Below, one piece after another: positions 8,824 to 18,738 of a DNA stretch of 64,000 bases (positions are counted from its first letter, which is position 1; each line of letters opens with the position of its first letter). The DNA is from Syntrophomonas sp. GTDB lineage: Bacteria; Bacillota; Syntrophomonadia; Syntrophomonadales; Syntrophomonadaceae. Location of the stretch: positions 36,407-100,406 of the forward strand of contig JAENZE010000014.1 in the NCBI GenBank assembly GCA_016841425.1, given 5' to 3'. Both the position numbers and the translations under genes were made by a program. A model generated the notes under the pieces. It was not told where the DNA came from. It did not search any database and saw only the letters and a list, made by a program, of their open reading frames with translations.

Positions 8824-8837
8824 AATTCCTCCGCAGT

Positions 8838-11800
8838 CTACTTTATTTTAGCCAGCAGTTCATCAAATTTGGCATAATTGACTTTAACCCCGTCATCCAG
8901 GTCTAGATCAATACGCATGTCTGCATAATGGTGAATAATTTCTTCATATTTTTTTAGTTCCAAGATCTGTTTGTCCAGTTTGGCTATGTTTTTAATCGCA
9001 GTACGGGCGGCTTTACTCCCAGCTTCTTCATCTATGATTCTCTGCAGGTGCTGCTTCTCCACTTCCAGGGCTTCCTGCAGACGATGCAGATACTCGGTTC
9101 GGACAGTGGCAATGGTATCCTGCTGATATCGGTGCAGGTAAATCAAGCAGTTGAAAGCCTTTTCCTTTCCCGAGGTAAACATCCAGTAGATAGGACGTTT
9201 TTTATAGGTCTGGATATGATCCTTATAAAAGTCATTTACGAAATAACGACGAATGCTGTCCCGGGCACTTTCACTGGCTTTACGTCCCAGGGTATCAGCT
9301 ATTAAATCAAGGTTCTCTTCCAGTTTTTCCGTACCAAAAGTAAGCCGGACGAAGTCAACAAAGCGGGTAACAATATCATCTTTGAAATAATCCTCAACCA
9401 GCACCGGGATCACATTATCCCGGTCAGCCGCAAAAGTATTATACTGAGCAGAGTCAAATTCACCCCCGGCAAAGACCAGACCCTCTTTATCCAGGGAATA
9501 ACGTCCCAGCATACAGCCGACCCCATAGGATATGTATTCCTTGATAGTATCGTGCAGAAGCAGGGCTTCCAGTTCTTCCTCTGCCCTGTCCCCCCCATAG
9601 CGGTAATAAGGATTGCAAGTAAGGGTGATCTCTGACAGCGGAACTTCTGGAGTCAGCTCATCCTGCAGCCCATAGGCTTCGATGAAGATGCGGTTGTTCT
9701 CCTCCTCCAACCGTTGCATCTCCAGAGTCATCTCTCGCCAGTGATTCCGGAGATCATTGTAGGTTTCGTGTATAGTTGATTGGTGGTATTCAGGTTTTAA
9801 TAATGGAAGTATGCTAAAATCCCAGGATGTCTCATAGGAATCCCAGTCAGATTTTGCCAAAGAAATCAAATTGTCTATTTCTTTATAGAAAAATCTATTC
9901 TTGCTTAGCACTTCATATAAAGGAATTGGTAAACGTATTACATCAGCAATTTGAAGATTAATGGTTGGATTAAGTAATTTTAATATAATCATTGATGGAG
10001 CCGAATTTAGACATGCAAGAATATATTTTCTTTTTTCTCTAGTGCTAAAAACTCCTGGTCCCCCGGAGTCGTATAAACAACCTTCTGGTAACCATCTCAT
10101 ACTGAATGGTCCACTTGTAATATATGAGAATCCAACAGATGGTAGAAAATAATAATCAATGTTAACTATAGTTCTTGTATAGGACTTGTTTATGGTCTTC
10201 GCAAACTCAATAACATCCCTCCCAGAATATTCCCAATTTATATAAAACTCCATAAATCCATACCATTTTCTATTTCCTCCGCCTTTACTATACGGAAACC
10301 ATTTGGCATGTGAAGCTAACGCTTCATCAGCATTTTTTGCACCTCTAAATACTTTTTCATTATTAACCTCAGGCCAAAACCTAAGAAATCTTTCGTTATT
10401 AGATGTAGTCATTCCTCGTTTAACATCAGCAAATTCCCCCAGGGGAATACCATTTTCAAAGCTAGCCAAAAGCCTCTCACTCACCCAATACACAATCGGC
10501 GAGCCAGGAATTTTTTTGAAATCGATGGCGGATACTCTATACGGCTTAAAACGATTTGCTTTGAGTTCCGCTTCTTTATCTGCTTCACAGTTACCGGCTA
10601 CGAGACGTAAGTAAGCTCCTTTATATTCTGCATTTTGAGCATTTTCTATCACAAAAGCAGTAGTAGAAACCACTTCTCCGCCTATACTGTCAAATGCCCT
10701 TGCACCTAAGTGAACCATTGATAGAATAGTTTTACGATTCAAGATCTCTTCTCGCAGTTTTTCAAAGGATGATAAAAACATCCAACTCTGCATTGTAATC
10801 ATCGCTTCTAATCCATGTTTAACTGCTAAATCTAAATTGCGTTCAATAAACATGGCAAATAAGTCAGATTTGCCATCTGGATAGTTATCCTGCGCAAAAA
10901 CTTTTATCCTTTCATTCATACTCCTATTACCCATATAAGGAGGATTGGCTATCACCACATGGTATTTGGGACTGAGATAATCCACCTGTCTGAGTGCCTG
11001 CAGCACTTTCTGATGGGTTTTGTTCAAGAACAGATTGTCAGCTACGTTCTTGGATTCGAGCAACTGCAGAATATCATTTACATCACTCAACTCAGGTCTA
11101 ATCAAAGAGCCGAAATTATCGGCTTCTTCAAACTGCCCGAGAGTGGGGAATAGACTTGCAGTAAACAGGTCAATACCTATTTCTTCTTTATAGTTTTTCA
11201 GTTCATCCTTATCAAACTGTATATTTTCCAGTACACAGATGTTAGGCTGCACCGGCTTGCGGAAAAAGCGACGGTATTTCTGGCGGGCTTTCATCACCAG
11301 GGCAAAGGCAGCCAGCTCTCCGGCGCGTTCATCAATTTCAATGCCATAGAGGTTTTTCTCCAGAATCAGACCCGGTACCTCAGTAAGGAGATAACCTTCT
11401 TCTTCATAGATAGCATATAAGAGGTCAAAAGCGTAAACCAGCATATGACCTGAACCACAGGCAGGATCACAAATCTTAATTTCTTCAGGTGATGTAATTT
11501 TAAGAAAGTCGAATTCTTCCTGTTCCGGCTTTATGTAATACTCCATCTTTTCAATCAGCTTCGATTCGGGGTGGTTCAGCATCCACAGCCGTCCCAGGGA
11601 ATTTTCCACCAGGTAGCGCACTATCCAGTGGGGAGTAAAAAGCTGAGTAGCGGCGGGGATGTTTTCTTTATTGATTTTTACGTTTTTCTTCAGATCAGCA
11701 AAGACCTGGTCTTTCTTTTCCGATATATAATACTGATAAAGCCAGCCTATTATCTCTACATCCCTCCAGTCTGCTTCCGGTATAAATTCAGTATTAACCA

Positions 11801-12374
11801 TGGTTTGGAGAAACGAACCTTCTTTCAGCAGGTTATCAGGAAAGAGTATTTCTGAATGATCTTCAATTTTCTCAAACAAAAACGGAAAACATTCATTCAG
11901 GCTGTTGCACTGCTTGATCAGCATATATTTAAACAGTTCATTGTTGTCATTTTTCTCTTTAAAATCAAACACTATCTCCCGCTCTATATCCAAATCAACA
12001 TTAAGAGCTTCCCGTAAGATATCAGGTTCAACGCTGCCGGGCAAAGTGGAAGATAATACTCTTACCCCGGTGGGCAGGAAATTATTGATTTCCATAAACC
12101 GCAAAGCGCAGAAGCGGTTAAACCAGGTGTAAGCGGCCTCTTCCATCACTTGTGAATAACCTTTGGTATGTATCTGCTTGATCAGATTATTGCGCTGTTT
12201 TACCTGGACATTACTCAAGGGCTTCCCATTTATGTATATGGCATCACTGGCTTCGATCTGAGCTTCTTTTACCTTGTCCTCAGTAATACCGATCTCATAA
12301 GCTTTTTGCTTTACTCTCTCTATAAGTTCATTACGGGCATTAACCGCGAAATTCTTCAAGATGGATTTATTCAT
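8838..12374 (-). CDS. pglX: BREX-1 adenine-specific DNA methyltransferase PglX
   Basis: 1178 aa, full length for type 1. Methyltransferase motif I is DPACGSGHMLVYAFD near residue 305, and the N6-adenine motif IV is NPPY near 476. The middle and C-terminal parts (about 600-1150) would carry target recognition and have long helical segments near the end. PglX methylates the sixth base of a non-palindromic BREX site to mark host DNA. The recognised sequence cannot be read from here. No frameshift or homopolymer switch is evident, unlike many phase-variable pglX genes. Confidence 0.95.
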   Translation of the reverse strand: MNKSILKNFAVNARNELIERVKQKAYEIGITEDKVKEAQIEASDAIYINGKPLSNVQVKQRNNLIKQIHTKGYSQVMEEAAYTWFNRFCALRFMEINNFLPTGVRVLSSTLPGSVEPDILREALNVDLDIEREIVFDFKEKNDNNELFKYMLIKQCNSLNECFPFLFEKIEDHSEILFPDNLLKEGSFLQTMVNTEFIPEADWRDVEIIGWLYQYYISEKKDQVFADLKKNVKINKENIPAATQLFTPHWIVRYLVENSLGRLWMLNHPESKLIEKMEYYIKPEQEEFDFLKITSPEEIKICDPACGSGHMLVYAFDLLYAIYEEEGYLLTEVPGLILEKNLYGIEIDERAGELAAFALVMKARQKYRRFFRKPVQPNICVLENIQFDKDELKNYKEEIGIDLFTASLFPTLGQFEEADNFGSLIRPELSDVNDILQLLESKNVADNLFLNKTHQKVLQALRQVDYLSPKYHVVIANPPYMGNRSMNERIKVFAQDNYPDGKSDLFAMFIERNLDLAVKHGLEAMITMQSWMFLSSFEKLREEILNRKTILSMVHLGARAFDSIGGEVVSTTAFVIENAQNAEYKGAYLRLVAGNCEADKEAELKANRFKPYRVSAIDFKKIPGSPIVYWVSERLLASFENGIPLGEFADVKRGMTTSNNERFLRFWPEVNNEKVFRGAKNADEALASHAKWFPYSKGGGNRKWYGFMEFYINWEYSGRDVIEFAKTINKSYTRTIVNIDYYFLPSVGFSYITSGPFSMRWLPEGCLYDSGGPGVFSTREKRKYILACLNSAPSMIILKLLNPTINLQIADVIRLPIPLYEVLSKNRFFYKEIDNLISLAKSDWDSYETSWDFSILPLLKPEYHQSTIHETYNDLRNHWREMTLEMQRLEEENNRIFIEAYGLQDELTPEVPLSEITLTCNPYYRYGGDRAEEELEALLLHDTIKEYISYGVGCMLGRYSLDKEGLVFAGGEFDSAQYNTFAADRDNVIPVLVEDYFKDDIVTRFVDFVRLTFGTEKLEENLDLIADTLGRKASESARDSIRRYFVNDFYKDHIQTYKKRPIYWMFTSGKEKAFNCLIYLHRYQQDTIATVRTEYLHRLQEALEVEKQHLQRIIDEEAGSKAARTAIKNIAKLDKQILELKKYEEIIHHYADMRIDLDLDDGVKVNYAKFDELLAKIK

Positions 12375-12415
12375 CTGCGTATCACCTTTCTAATCCGGAT
12401 ATATGATGTATACTG

Positions 12416-15400
12416 CTACTTGAATCTTATAATTTTGTTTCCATTTATGAGTGCCTTGAGCTTTTGTCTTAGCTGATCAATATACTTATCTACATCCTGC
12501 TCGGTTTCCAGCTTATGATGTACTGCCAGTTCTTTATATTCCAGTACATGAAAGGCTGGTTCTTTAACTTCAGTTTTACCGCTATGATCTTTTTCCTTAT
12601 TCCTGGTGATAGCCTCATCGATTTCGGCCTGCACCTGATCCCTATAAGTCGTGCTCTGTACTATGGCCGCATCCAGGCGCTCAAAATTCTGGCTATTCTC
12701 TATATAGTGATATTTTTCCGTATACCACTTTTCGATTTTCTCCCGGAAATGCTGCTGTTGCTGTTCACTCAGACCGTAAGAACCTGCTGCACTTATTAAA
12801 ACATCATGGTCCTGCTGAACAGCAGCCCTGCTCGCATTTTTCTTTTCCTGCAGCAGTTCATCAAAACGCTTCTCCAGCCAGGCAGTCAGGTCGGGAATTT
12901 GAATAATTTTCTTATATGGTGCCGGATCATCAATAATAGCCTGGAGTTCAGCAGTTTTACTGATAAATTCGTCTTCCTGCAGATAGGTCCGATTGGTATT
13001 GATACGCTTTATCATGTCCAGACCTTTATCAAATATATCCTTTTGATTGGCAAAGAAACCCTCTACCAACCTCATATCTTCATCCCAATCCAGAAGGTCA
13101 TCCTGATATTCTTTAAGTTTACCCAGCAGAATTATATGATCATTTTTGCAGTGTTCTATTTCTTTAAATATAGACAAACCCTGTTCGATCAAAGCTTCAC
13201 CCGGATATTCTTTCCCTTTATACTGGCTAAGATATTTCTCATGCAGCTCCAGGCTCTTTTCCCTGAATTTGTCCAACAGGTAGTTTATCAGTCCATCTTC
13301 ATCCACCGGTAGGTTTATTTCATTGAATAGTTCTTTACTTAGTTCACGCGCTACCTTGAGCTGTTTTTCATCTATACTGATCCGTTTTTTTATGATAAGT
13401 TTTTCTACTTCCGTCTTTTTACGCAGATAGGCTGGAATATTCTGATCCGCAGGTTCCAGGTAGCTGCCCTGGTAAAGCAGTCGCAATTTTTGCTGCTTAA
13501 AAAGTCGAGCTATTAATCCGGCTATATCGATTTCCCGCCAGCCATAGGGATCGGTTTCAAATTTATCCAGCAGGTTTTTCATGGTGATCTGTAAATGCTT
13601 GGCATCCTGCAGATCTATATATGACATAATTTCTTCTGAGGCCAAATGATTAGGATCTGAACTCTGCCCCATCAGAGTGATTTGCTCTATTTCCGTGTTA
13701 AGAATTTCCCTTATATCATTATCACTATCCAGAAACTCAGTGATATAAGGAAGTTTAAAATATACGCTTTCAACCAGTAATTTAAACCCGCTGTTAATGC
13801 GTTCTCTGGAGTTCGAACCGGAAGGTTCTATTTTTTCGCCGCTGGCATAATAGGTACCCTTAATAATAGCCTCTTGCAACATGTTTTTCGCTCTTTTCCT
13901 GCGTTGGGCGGCTTCCTCTTGTTTCTCAATAACTATTTTCTTCAGGCTGGCGGGCATATTCTCCTGTTTTTTAACTTTGTCAAAACGCTCAATCTTTAGA
14001 GCTTCCTGCATCTCTTCAAAATAATCACTGTAATCGTCCAAACGAATGATCAGATCGTTGCTTCCCGCAGAAGCCATTTTGAGCTCAGCTTCAGCTGCGT
14101 CATAGTCATCAGAGGCCCGGGTAAGCAGCCGCAGTCCAATTCGAGCAGTCTGGTTGCCCAGGTTACTTTCATCTATTTTCCGGTTGAAAGGAATCGGATA
14201 ACGTTTATTATACTGATACTTCTGGTCATCATAGATATCATTAAAAATATATTTGCCAATAGCATCAACAACAGCAGAAACATCAATCAGCGTGTTTTTT
14301 ATTTCCCGATTGACATCCTGTTCATCATCAGTTAAGAAGCGGTACTCATCCGCATTTTTCTGGACATAATTCTGGGATATCAGCCGGTTCAGGGACTGTT
14401 TGATGGCAGTCTTGAGGATCAATTTATCGTCATTTATACTGGAAAGCATGAGGGTGGCAATGTTATCCAGATTAGCTGGAATATCGCCAATATATCGTAT
14501 TAAAAAGAGCAGTTTCAATACATCAACATCATAAGGTTCAAGTCCGTATCCCTGGCTGGCACTCTCTGCTGAACGAGTAATAACCCGCTGGATGCTTCCA
14601 TCTAGAAATTCGTGCACGGAGTCGTAAAAAGAGTGAAAAGGAACCAGGACTCCCGGTTCATAGTCAGCCACTTTCTTGGCGGCATCCTGGAAGGCAGACA
14701 GCATGGAACGTTCCCCTTCAGATAAGTGTTTTCCGCTGGCTCCATGCCGCCGTATCTGGTTAAAGACCTCCTGCAAGAGTCGAAATTGATAAGGTACAAA
14801 GGGATAAGTGGCTATGAACTCTTCCTCACTATTGTAGCCCTGGAGATCCAGAACGGTTCCTTCGGAAAAATGAATCAGGTTTTTTAATACGGCTGAATTT
14901 TCATGGTAAATGAGACTCAGTTTATCCTTACCAAAGTCGTTTTTTTCTAAAATCCTTTTCTTTATAACCTCATCTACCGATGCGGAAGATAAACTTAATC
15001 TGGTTTTGAAACGACCCTGTATCTTGGAGAAATCGTTACCTTTTACAGGGGTAACCGAGTCAATATCCTCCTGAGAGGTAACGATAACCCAGGCTTTACC
15101 TTTACAGTGTGTCCCCAGATCCTCGGCTACTGTCTGCAAATTGATCATCAGGTCGGTATCATCCCCAATATACTGTCCGATTTCATCTACCAAAAATACC
15201 AGGTGAAAATTCTTTCCCTTACTATCTATATAATCTTTAACATCTCTAGCAAATTGTTCGATGCTGATATTAGGACCGTTATTATGATTAAACCAGTTTC
15301 TGGCACTTTGTTCTGACATCCCGGTGCTTTTGATTAAGGCTTCAACTACAGCATCCTCATCAAAAAGAAAACAGCTGCGACGGTCCAGCCAGGGTTCTCC

Positions 15401-15967
15401 TTTTACCGAGGCAAAAAAGTCCTGGTATTTTTCCAATACCCCTTCCTTGCTCAGATATTTTTCTAACTCTGCAACTTTTAGGTCGTCACCATAATAACCC
15501 AGGTGGTCGTAAAACACCTTGACAAACACTTTTAAAATCGCATGTTTATCTGTTTTTATTCCCATGGGGCTTTTAGAATCGATGTTAAATAAAATGGTCT
15601 CAGATTGTAAACGGGCTGTGCGCTGCATATCAGCATAGACTACGGAATCCGCTACCTTTTCCTCAAATAATTCAATCGGCTTTCGGCCTTTTATTTCTTT
15701 ATTCTCTAACAGATATGAAAGTATTTTGAGAAAGTGCGATTTACCTGAACCAAAGAATCCGGAAATCCACACTCCCATTTCATCGGTAAATCCGTCTATA
15801 CCTTTTTGATAGTTTTGATAAAATAGGGAAAGCCGTTTTGAAAGTTCCCGGGTAACTACGTATTCCTCTAATTCCTGAAAACGAGTTTCTTCATCATCCT
15901 GAGCTACCTTTATAACCCCTCTGATTTCCCTAGTGATACTTTTGTTGAACATTTCCCCAACCAGCAT
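12416..15967 (-). CDS. brxC: BREX P-loop ATPase BrxC
   Basis: 1183 aa from ATG 15967, chosen because GGAGGG lies 6 nt upstream. A second ATG at 15973 abuts that SD. Walker A is GFFGSGKSH near residue 71, followed by FLVDEIGQYIG near 262 as Walker B. The C-terminal half is rich in E, K and Q and probably coiled coil (about 600-1150). BrxC is the large ATPase of BREX, and a PglY relative plays this role in type 2. It follows brxB by 21 bp. Confidence 0.95.
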   Translation of the reverse strand: MLVGEMFNKSITREIRGVIKVAQDDEETRFQELEEYVVTRELSKRLSLFYQNYQKGIDGFTDEMGVWISGFFGSGKSHFLKILSYLLENKEIKGRKPIELFEEKVADSVVYADMQRTARLQSETILFNIDSKSPMGIKTDKHAILKVFVKVFYDHLGYYGDDLKVAELEKYLSKEGVLEKYQDFFASVKGEPWLDRRSCFLFDEDAVVEALIKSTGMSEQSARNWFNHNNGPNISIEQFARDVKDYIDSKGKNFHLVFLVDEIGQYIGDDTDLMINLQTVAEDLGTHCKGKAWVIVTSQEDIDSVTPVKGNDFSKIQGRFKTRLSLSSASVDEVIKKRILEKNDFGKDKLSLIYHENSAVLKNLIHFSEGTVLDLQGYNSEEEFIATYPFVPYQFRLLQEVFNQIRRHGASGKHLSEGERSMLSAFQDAAKKVADYEPGVLVPFHSFYDSVHEFLDGSIQRVITRSAESASQGYGLEPYDVDVLKLLFLIRYIGDIPANLDNIATLMLSSINDDKLILKTAIKQSLNRLISQNYVQKNADEYRFLTDDEQDVNREIKNTLIDVSAVVDAIGKYIFNDIYDDQKYQYNKRYPIPFNRKIDESNLGNQTARIGLRLLTRASDDYDAAEAELKMASAGSNDLIIRLDDYSDYFEEMQEALKIERFDKVKKQENMPASLKKIVIEKQEEAAQRRKRAKNMLQEAIIKGTYYASGEKIEPSGSNSRERINSGFKLLVESVYFKLPYITEFLDSDNDIREILNTEIEQITLMGQSSDPNHLASEEIMSYIDLQDAKHLQITMKNLLDKFETDPYGWREIDIAGLIARLFKQQKLRLLYQGSYLEPADQNIPAYLRKKTEVEKLIIKKRISIDEKQLKVARELSKELFNEINLPVDEDGLINYLLDKFREKSLELHEKYLSQYKGKEYPGEALIEQGLSIFKEIEHCKNDHIILLGKLKEYQDDLLDWDEDMRLVEGFFANQKDIFDKGLDMIKRINTNRTYLQEDEFISKTAELQAIIDDPAPYKKIIQIPDLTAWLEKRFDELLQEKKNASRAAVQQDHDVLISAAGSYGLSEQQQQHFREKIEKWYTEKYHYIENSQNFERLDAAIVQSTTYRDQVQAEIDEAITRNKEKDHSGKTEVKEPAFHVLEYKELAVHHKLETEQDVDKYIDQLRQKLKALINGNKIIRFK

Positions 15968-15988
15968 TGCCATCCCTCCACAACTCGT

Positions 15989-16555
15989 CTACTTTATTAA
16001 CTGAAAAGCACGATAGTAATTATCATCATTAAAACGATTAAACAGCCTTAAGGATTGTCCATCGTAAGTTCCCGGGAAAAACATAATAACGGGTACCCGG
16101 TCCAATACATGGAATAAATTATTTAGTATATTATGCGAACGCATAAATGGATAAACTTTACCTACTCCGGTTATAAAAACTACATCACCGGGTTTCTGGT
16201 CATATTCCATTCTGGCAATATATGCATCAGGGCTGGCGATATTGGCCAGGGCCTCAAAAAGCCTGTCCCTGCCTTTATTCGCCTCCATCTCAGCTACCTG
16301 ATCAATAATGTTTTTATCTCGTGCAATATCCAGTAGGATTTCAAACAGGTCATATTCTATGATCCTACGGTTGGAAGCTTCAAAGCTAAACTCTTTTTTA
16401 ATATGCTTCACGTAGTCTCGGACCAGGAGTTCTTCGGCAGGATCATAATCAAATATGTAAAAACCGATTTCATTTCCCAGCCCTTTATTCTGAATAAAAG
16501 CCTCTGATTGAATTTTAGGTATAATCTGATCCAGGCGTTCTTTTATATTTGGCAT
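15989..16555 (-). CDS. brxB: BREX protein BrxB (DUF1788)
   Basis: 188 aa, starting at MPNIKERLDQII, where the SD AGGAG is correctly spaced. An in-frame ATG 9 bp upstream overlaps the SD. Typical BrxB features include the LIP/DLFEILLDI block and the later VVFITGVGKVYPFMRSHNIL and PVIMFFPGTYDG segments, which end the small alpha/beta domain. BrxB interacts with PglZ and is required for methylation in studied systems. It lies 18 bp after brxA. Confidence 0.93.
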   Translation of the reverse strand: MPNIKERLDQIIPKIQSEAFIQNKGLGNEIGFYIFDYDPAEELLVRDYVKHIKKEFSFEASNRRIIEYDLFEILLDIARDKNIIDQVAEMEANKGRDRLFEALANIASPDAYIARMEYDQKPGDVVFITGVGKVYPFMRSHNILNNLFHVLDRVPVIMFFPGTYDGQSLRLFNRFNDDNYYRAFQLIK

Positions 16556-16573
16556 GTTCAACATCTCCTAGTA

Positions 16574-17176
16574 TTATATTGTTATGCCCAGAGATTTTAG
16601 CAGAGCAAGTTCCCCCGCTGCCTCTATATACCGGATTACATCAGTATCAAGCCCAGGTCTGTGCAGGGTACAACCATCGCGATCATCCAGTATGCCGGCT
16701 TCGGTGAGCATTCTTAGCAATACCTGTTTTAATTTCTTGATAGTATCGTCTCGCCAGCGGGCAACGTCTTCGCTTTGCTCCCGTTTTTCCAGGAAAAACT
16801 CGTTCATGTCCTTTTTATCCAAGGCCAGGTTATTGGCAGCAAATTTTTCTCCGACAACCTCGTTTACGAATTCCATTACAAGTCGATTGGACTTCACAAT
16901 GGCATAAAGGTTAATAATTTTTGCAGTTTCAGAAGGTTTTTCCAGCAGGTACTGCAGCATGTTTTCATCTAGTACCTGTAACCTTTTCAGTGCTGCTCTT
17001 ACCCTTTTGGGTATACTTTTTTCCGTTGCATATTGGAAGAGATTATTATTTATTACCTCTTCCAGTATTTCTTTATCATTTAATCCGTTCAATTTAAGTC
17101 TTGCCACCTGCCTGGTTTCATAAAACAGAAAAGGCTCTCCGGTTAAGGAGGCATTGTATTTCAAGGTTTTTTTCAC
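16574..17176 (-). CDS. brxA: BREX protein BrxA (DUF1819)
   Basis: 200 aa from GTG 17176, which has GGAG 8 nt upstream. An in-frame GTG lies 9 bp before it. The N-terminus KYNASLTGEPFLFYETRQVA is the hallmark opening of BrxA. The rest is all-helical. BrxA is the small NusB-like helical protein of type 1 BREX and binds DNA in the studied homologue. It opens the six-gene BREX block, 67 bp downstream of the CoiA-like gene. Confidence 0.93.
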   Translation of the reverse strand: MKKTLKYNASLTGEPFLFYETRQVARLKLNGLNDKEILEEVINNNLFQYATEKSIPKRVRAALKRLQVLDENMLQYLLEKPSETAKIINLYAIVKSNRLVMEFVNEVVGEKFAANNLALDKKDMNEFFLEKREQSEDVARWRDDTIKKLKQVLLRMLTEAGILDDRDGCTLHRPGLDTDVIRYIEAAGELALLKSLGITI

Positions 17177-17243
17177 CGCACACACTCCGAATTATTTTTA
17201 TATGGTCAATCACCCTTTTTATTATAGCTTACTCTCTTGCCTA

Positions 17244-18386
17244 TCAGCCATTTCTCAAACAGTTCTTACAGGTTCCTATTCGCACATTTAGATTATCAAT
17301 TACGGGCATTTCACTGCTTTCTACCATTCGACCACAGATTTTGCATTCAAATAACCCGTTTAAAGGATTCGAGAAGCTGTTTCCCCAGCTGTTTGATTCA
17401 TATGAGTCAGTTTTTTGCTTGTCTGTATTGTTATTTTTAGGCTTATATGTTAATGAAACTGGATGACTTTTTTTCTGAGCCGACCTTCTTTTTTCTTCTT
17501 CTTGTTTTATGATCTGTTGCTGCCTCTCAAAATCATCATTAAGGACTTTCAAAACCCTCTTAGCCTCTCTGTATTGTTCTCCCAATACTTTCTCTTCTTC
17601 AAAATACCATACTATCCCCAAATGCTTCGTGAGGTTAAATGTTACGTCATGTAATTTACCGGATACAACTTCACGGTAATCGTGCAGAGTAGTGCATGAT
17701 GCTTTATTAGTTAGTGCCCTTACTATTTTTAGAAGCTCATTATTTATATCCAAATACATTAAGGAACCCAGTGAACTCAAGTCCGTGGGCAGAGAACGCC
17801 TAAGTCTTCCCTTAACAATTTTTTCATACCAGTCACCTATATAGAACTTATCTATGCCTGTTGTTTGTATGAGGAGATTATCTGGGAAGTTTACTTTTAA
17901 ATAACCGTCCTGTTCATTATATCGTTCGGCTGAGATAAGCCAATTTGATTTAATAATGTTTTCTTCATAAAAATCTATCTTGTCTTGAATTTGCTTTTTC
18001 TTTTCTAATCCACAATAGAAATTAACTGCCCAATTGACATCTTTATCAAAACTAAGAAACACATCTGTTATAAGTCCGGGCGTGTGTTGGTATTCTATCT
18101 CTACTCTCCATTTATCGCCATACTTGGTTTGCATGAAGTCATACAGCATTTTTTTGCCTAACATATGTTCTTCGGATTCATGATTCCCAGGACAATTACT
18201 ATAGTGCTTATGTGCAAAATGATGGATCATTACCGGACCGAACTTGCATATTATTGGTTCCTTACAAATTGGACATAGAGCTTTTGCATTACACATGTCT
18301 CTAAATTCTTCTTTGCGGTTGTCCCACTGTTTATCGGTGGATATTACTTTTTCTCCATTCAATAATGCTGTGAGCATAATACTCAT
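17244..18386 (-). CDS. CoiA-like nuclease-family protein
   Basis: 380 aa. A Cys-rich N-terminal zinc-binding block (LCPICKEPIICKFG near 37-50, then HHFAHK near 54-59) is followed by SEEHMLGKKMLYDFM and a VEIEYQHTPGLITDVFLS segment. These match the CoiA competence-protein family, whose core is a restriction-endonuclease-like fold with a catalytic D/E-x-K. The C-terminus adds a second zinc knuckle (CKICGRM...CKNC). CoiA acts in natural transformation in Streptococcus. CoiA-like proteins elsewhere are accessory nucleases. Here it is the first gene of the BREX operon, so a role in processing incoming DNA is plausible but inferred. Confidence 0.75.
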   Translation of the reverse strand: MSIMLTALLNGEKVISTDKQWDNRKEEFRDMCNAKALCPICKEPIICKFGPVMIHHFAHKHYSNCPGNHESEEHMLGKKMLYDFMQTKYGDKWRVEIEYQHTPGLITDVFLSFDKDVNWAVNFYCGLEKKKQIQDKIDFYEENIIKSNWLISAERYNEQDGYLKVNFPDNLLIQTTGIDKFYIGDWYEKIVKGRLRRSLPTDLSSLGSLMYLDINNELLKIVRALTNKASCTTLHDYREVVSGKLHDVTFNLTKHLGIVWYFEEEKVLGEQYREAKRVLKVLNDDFERQQQIIKQEEEKRRSAQKKSHPVSLTYKPKNNNTDKQKTDSYESNSWGNSFSNPLNGLFECKICGRMVESSEMPVIDNLNVRIGTCKNCLRNG

Positions 18387-18471
18387 CCTATTCCATGCTT
18401 AGTAAATAACCATCTGTAGGTACTAAATATTACAGAACAGCTGGTTAACACTATATAATGCCATTTTCCAC

Positions 18472-18501
18472 ATTATAATGTTTTCTCTCTTTATTTACCA
18501 A
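18472..18501 (-). promoter_or_regulatory. Candidate promoter of the CoiA-BREX operon
   Basis: Reading leftward, TTGGTA (18496-18501), an 18-bp spacer and TATAAT (18472-18477) lie about 85 bp before the CoiA-like start. The -10 sits inside a perfect 12-bp palindrome, ACATTATAATGT (18470-18481), which could be an operator. The rest of the 352-bp gap between 18386 and 18739 is AT-rich and otherwise empty apart from the terminator at 18684. Confidence 0.45.
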
Positions 18502-18683
18502 ATTCCTCTATATTGCCGAATCTGCGAGATTATTGTTATCTTTCCAGTAAGAAAAATGAAAAAGATTTTATATCAGTAATACATTGTATTAGATGATAAA
18601 TTGACTATCAGAGAAAATTTCTTCCATTCTGCAGATATGCTGTATAGTTTCATATTCTAATTAACCTACAGAAAGAATTGAAA

Positions 18684-18722
18684 AAAATAACCAGGAGCCT
18701 ATAAGTATGCTCTTGGCTATTT
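18684..18722 (-). terminator. Rho-independent terminator after the 129-aa gene
   Basis: Arms CCAGGAGC and GCTCTTGG (one G-U pair), flanked by AATA/TATT pairing, form a stem with a 10-nt loop. On the minus strand it is followed by TTATTTTTTT. It lies 17 bp after the stop codon of the gene at 18739 and insulates the BREX promoter from read-through. Confidence 0.8.
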
Positions 18723-18738
18723 TTATTATGTTATAAAC

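Noticed and set aside
1..18386. A type II restriction-modification or Pgl (type 2 BREX) system
   Set aside because: The order brxA-brxB-brxC-pglX-pglZ-brxL with a brxL-type Lon-like protein fits type 1 BREX. No pglW kinase or restriction enzyme is seen.
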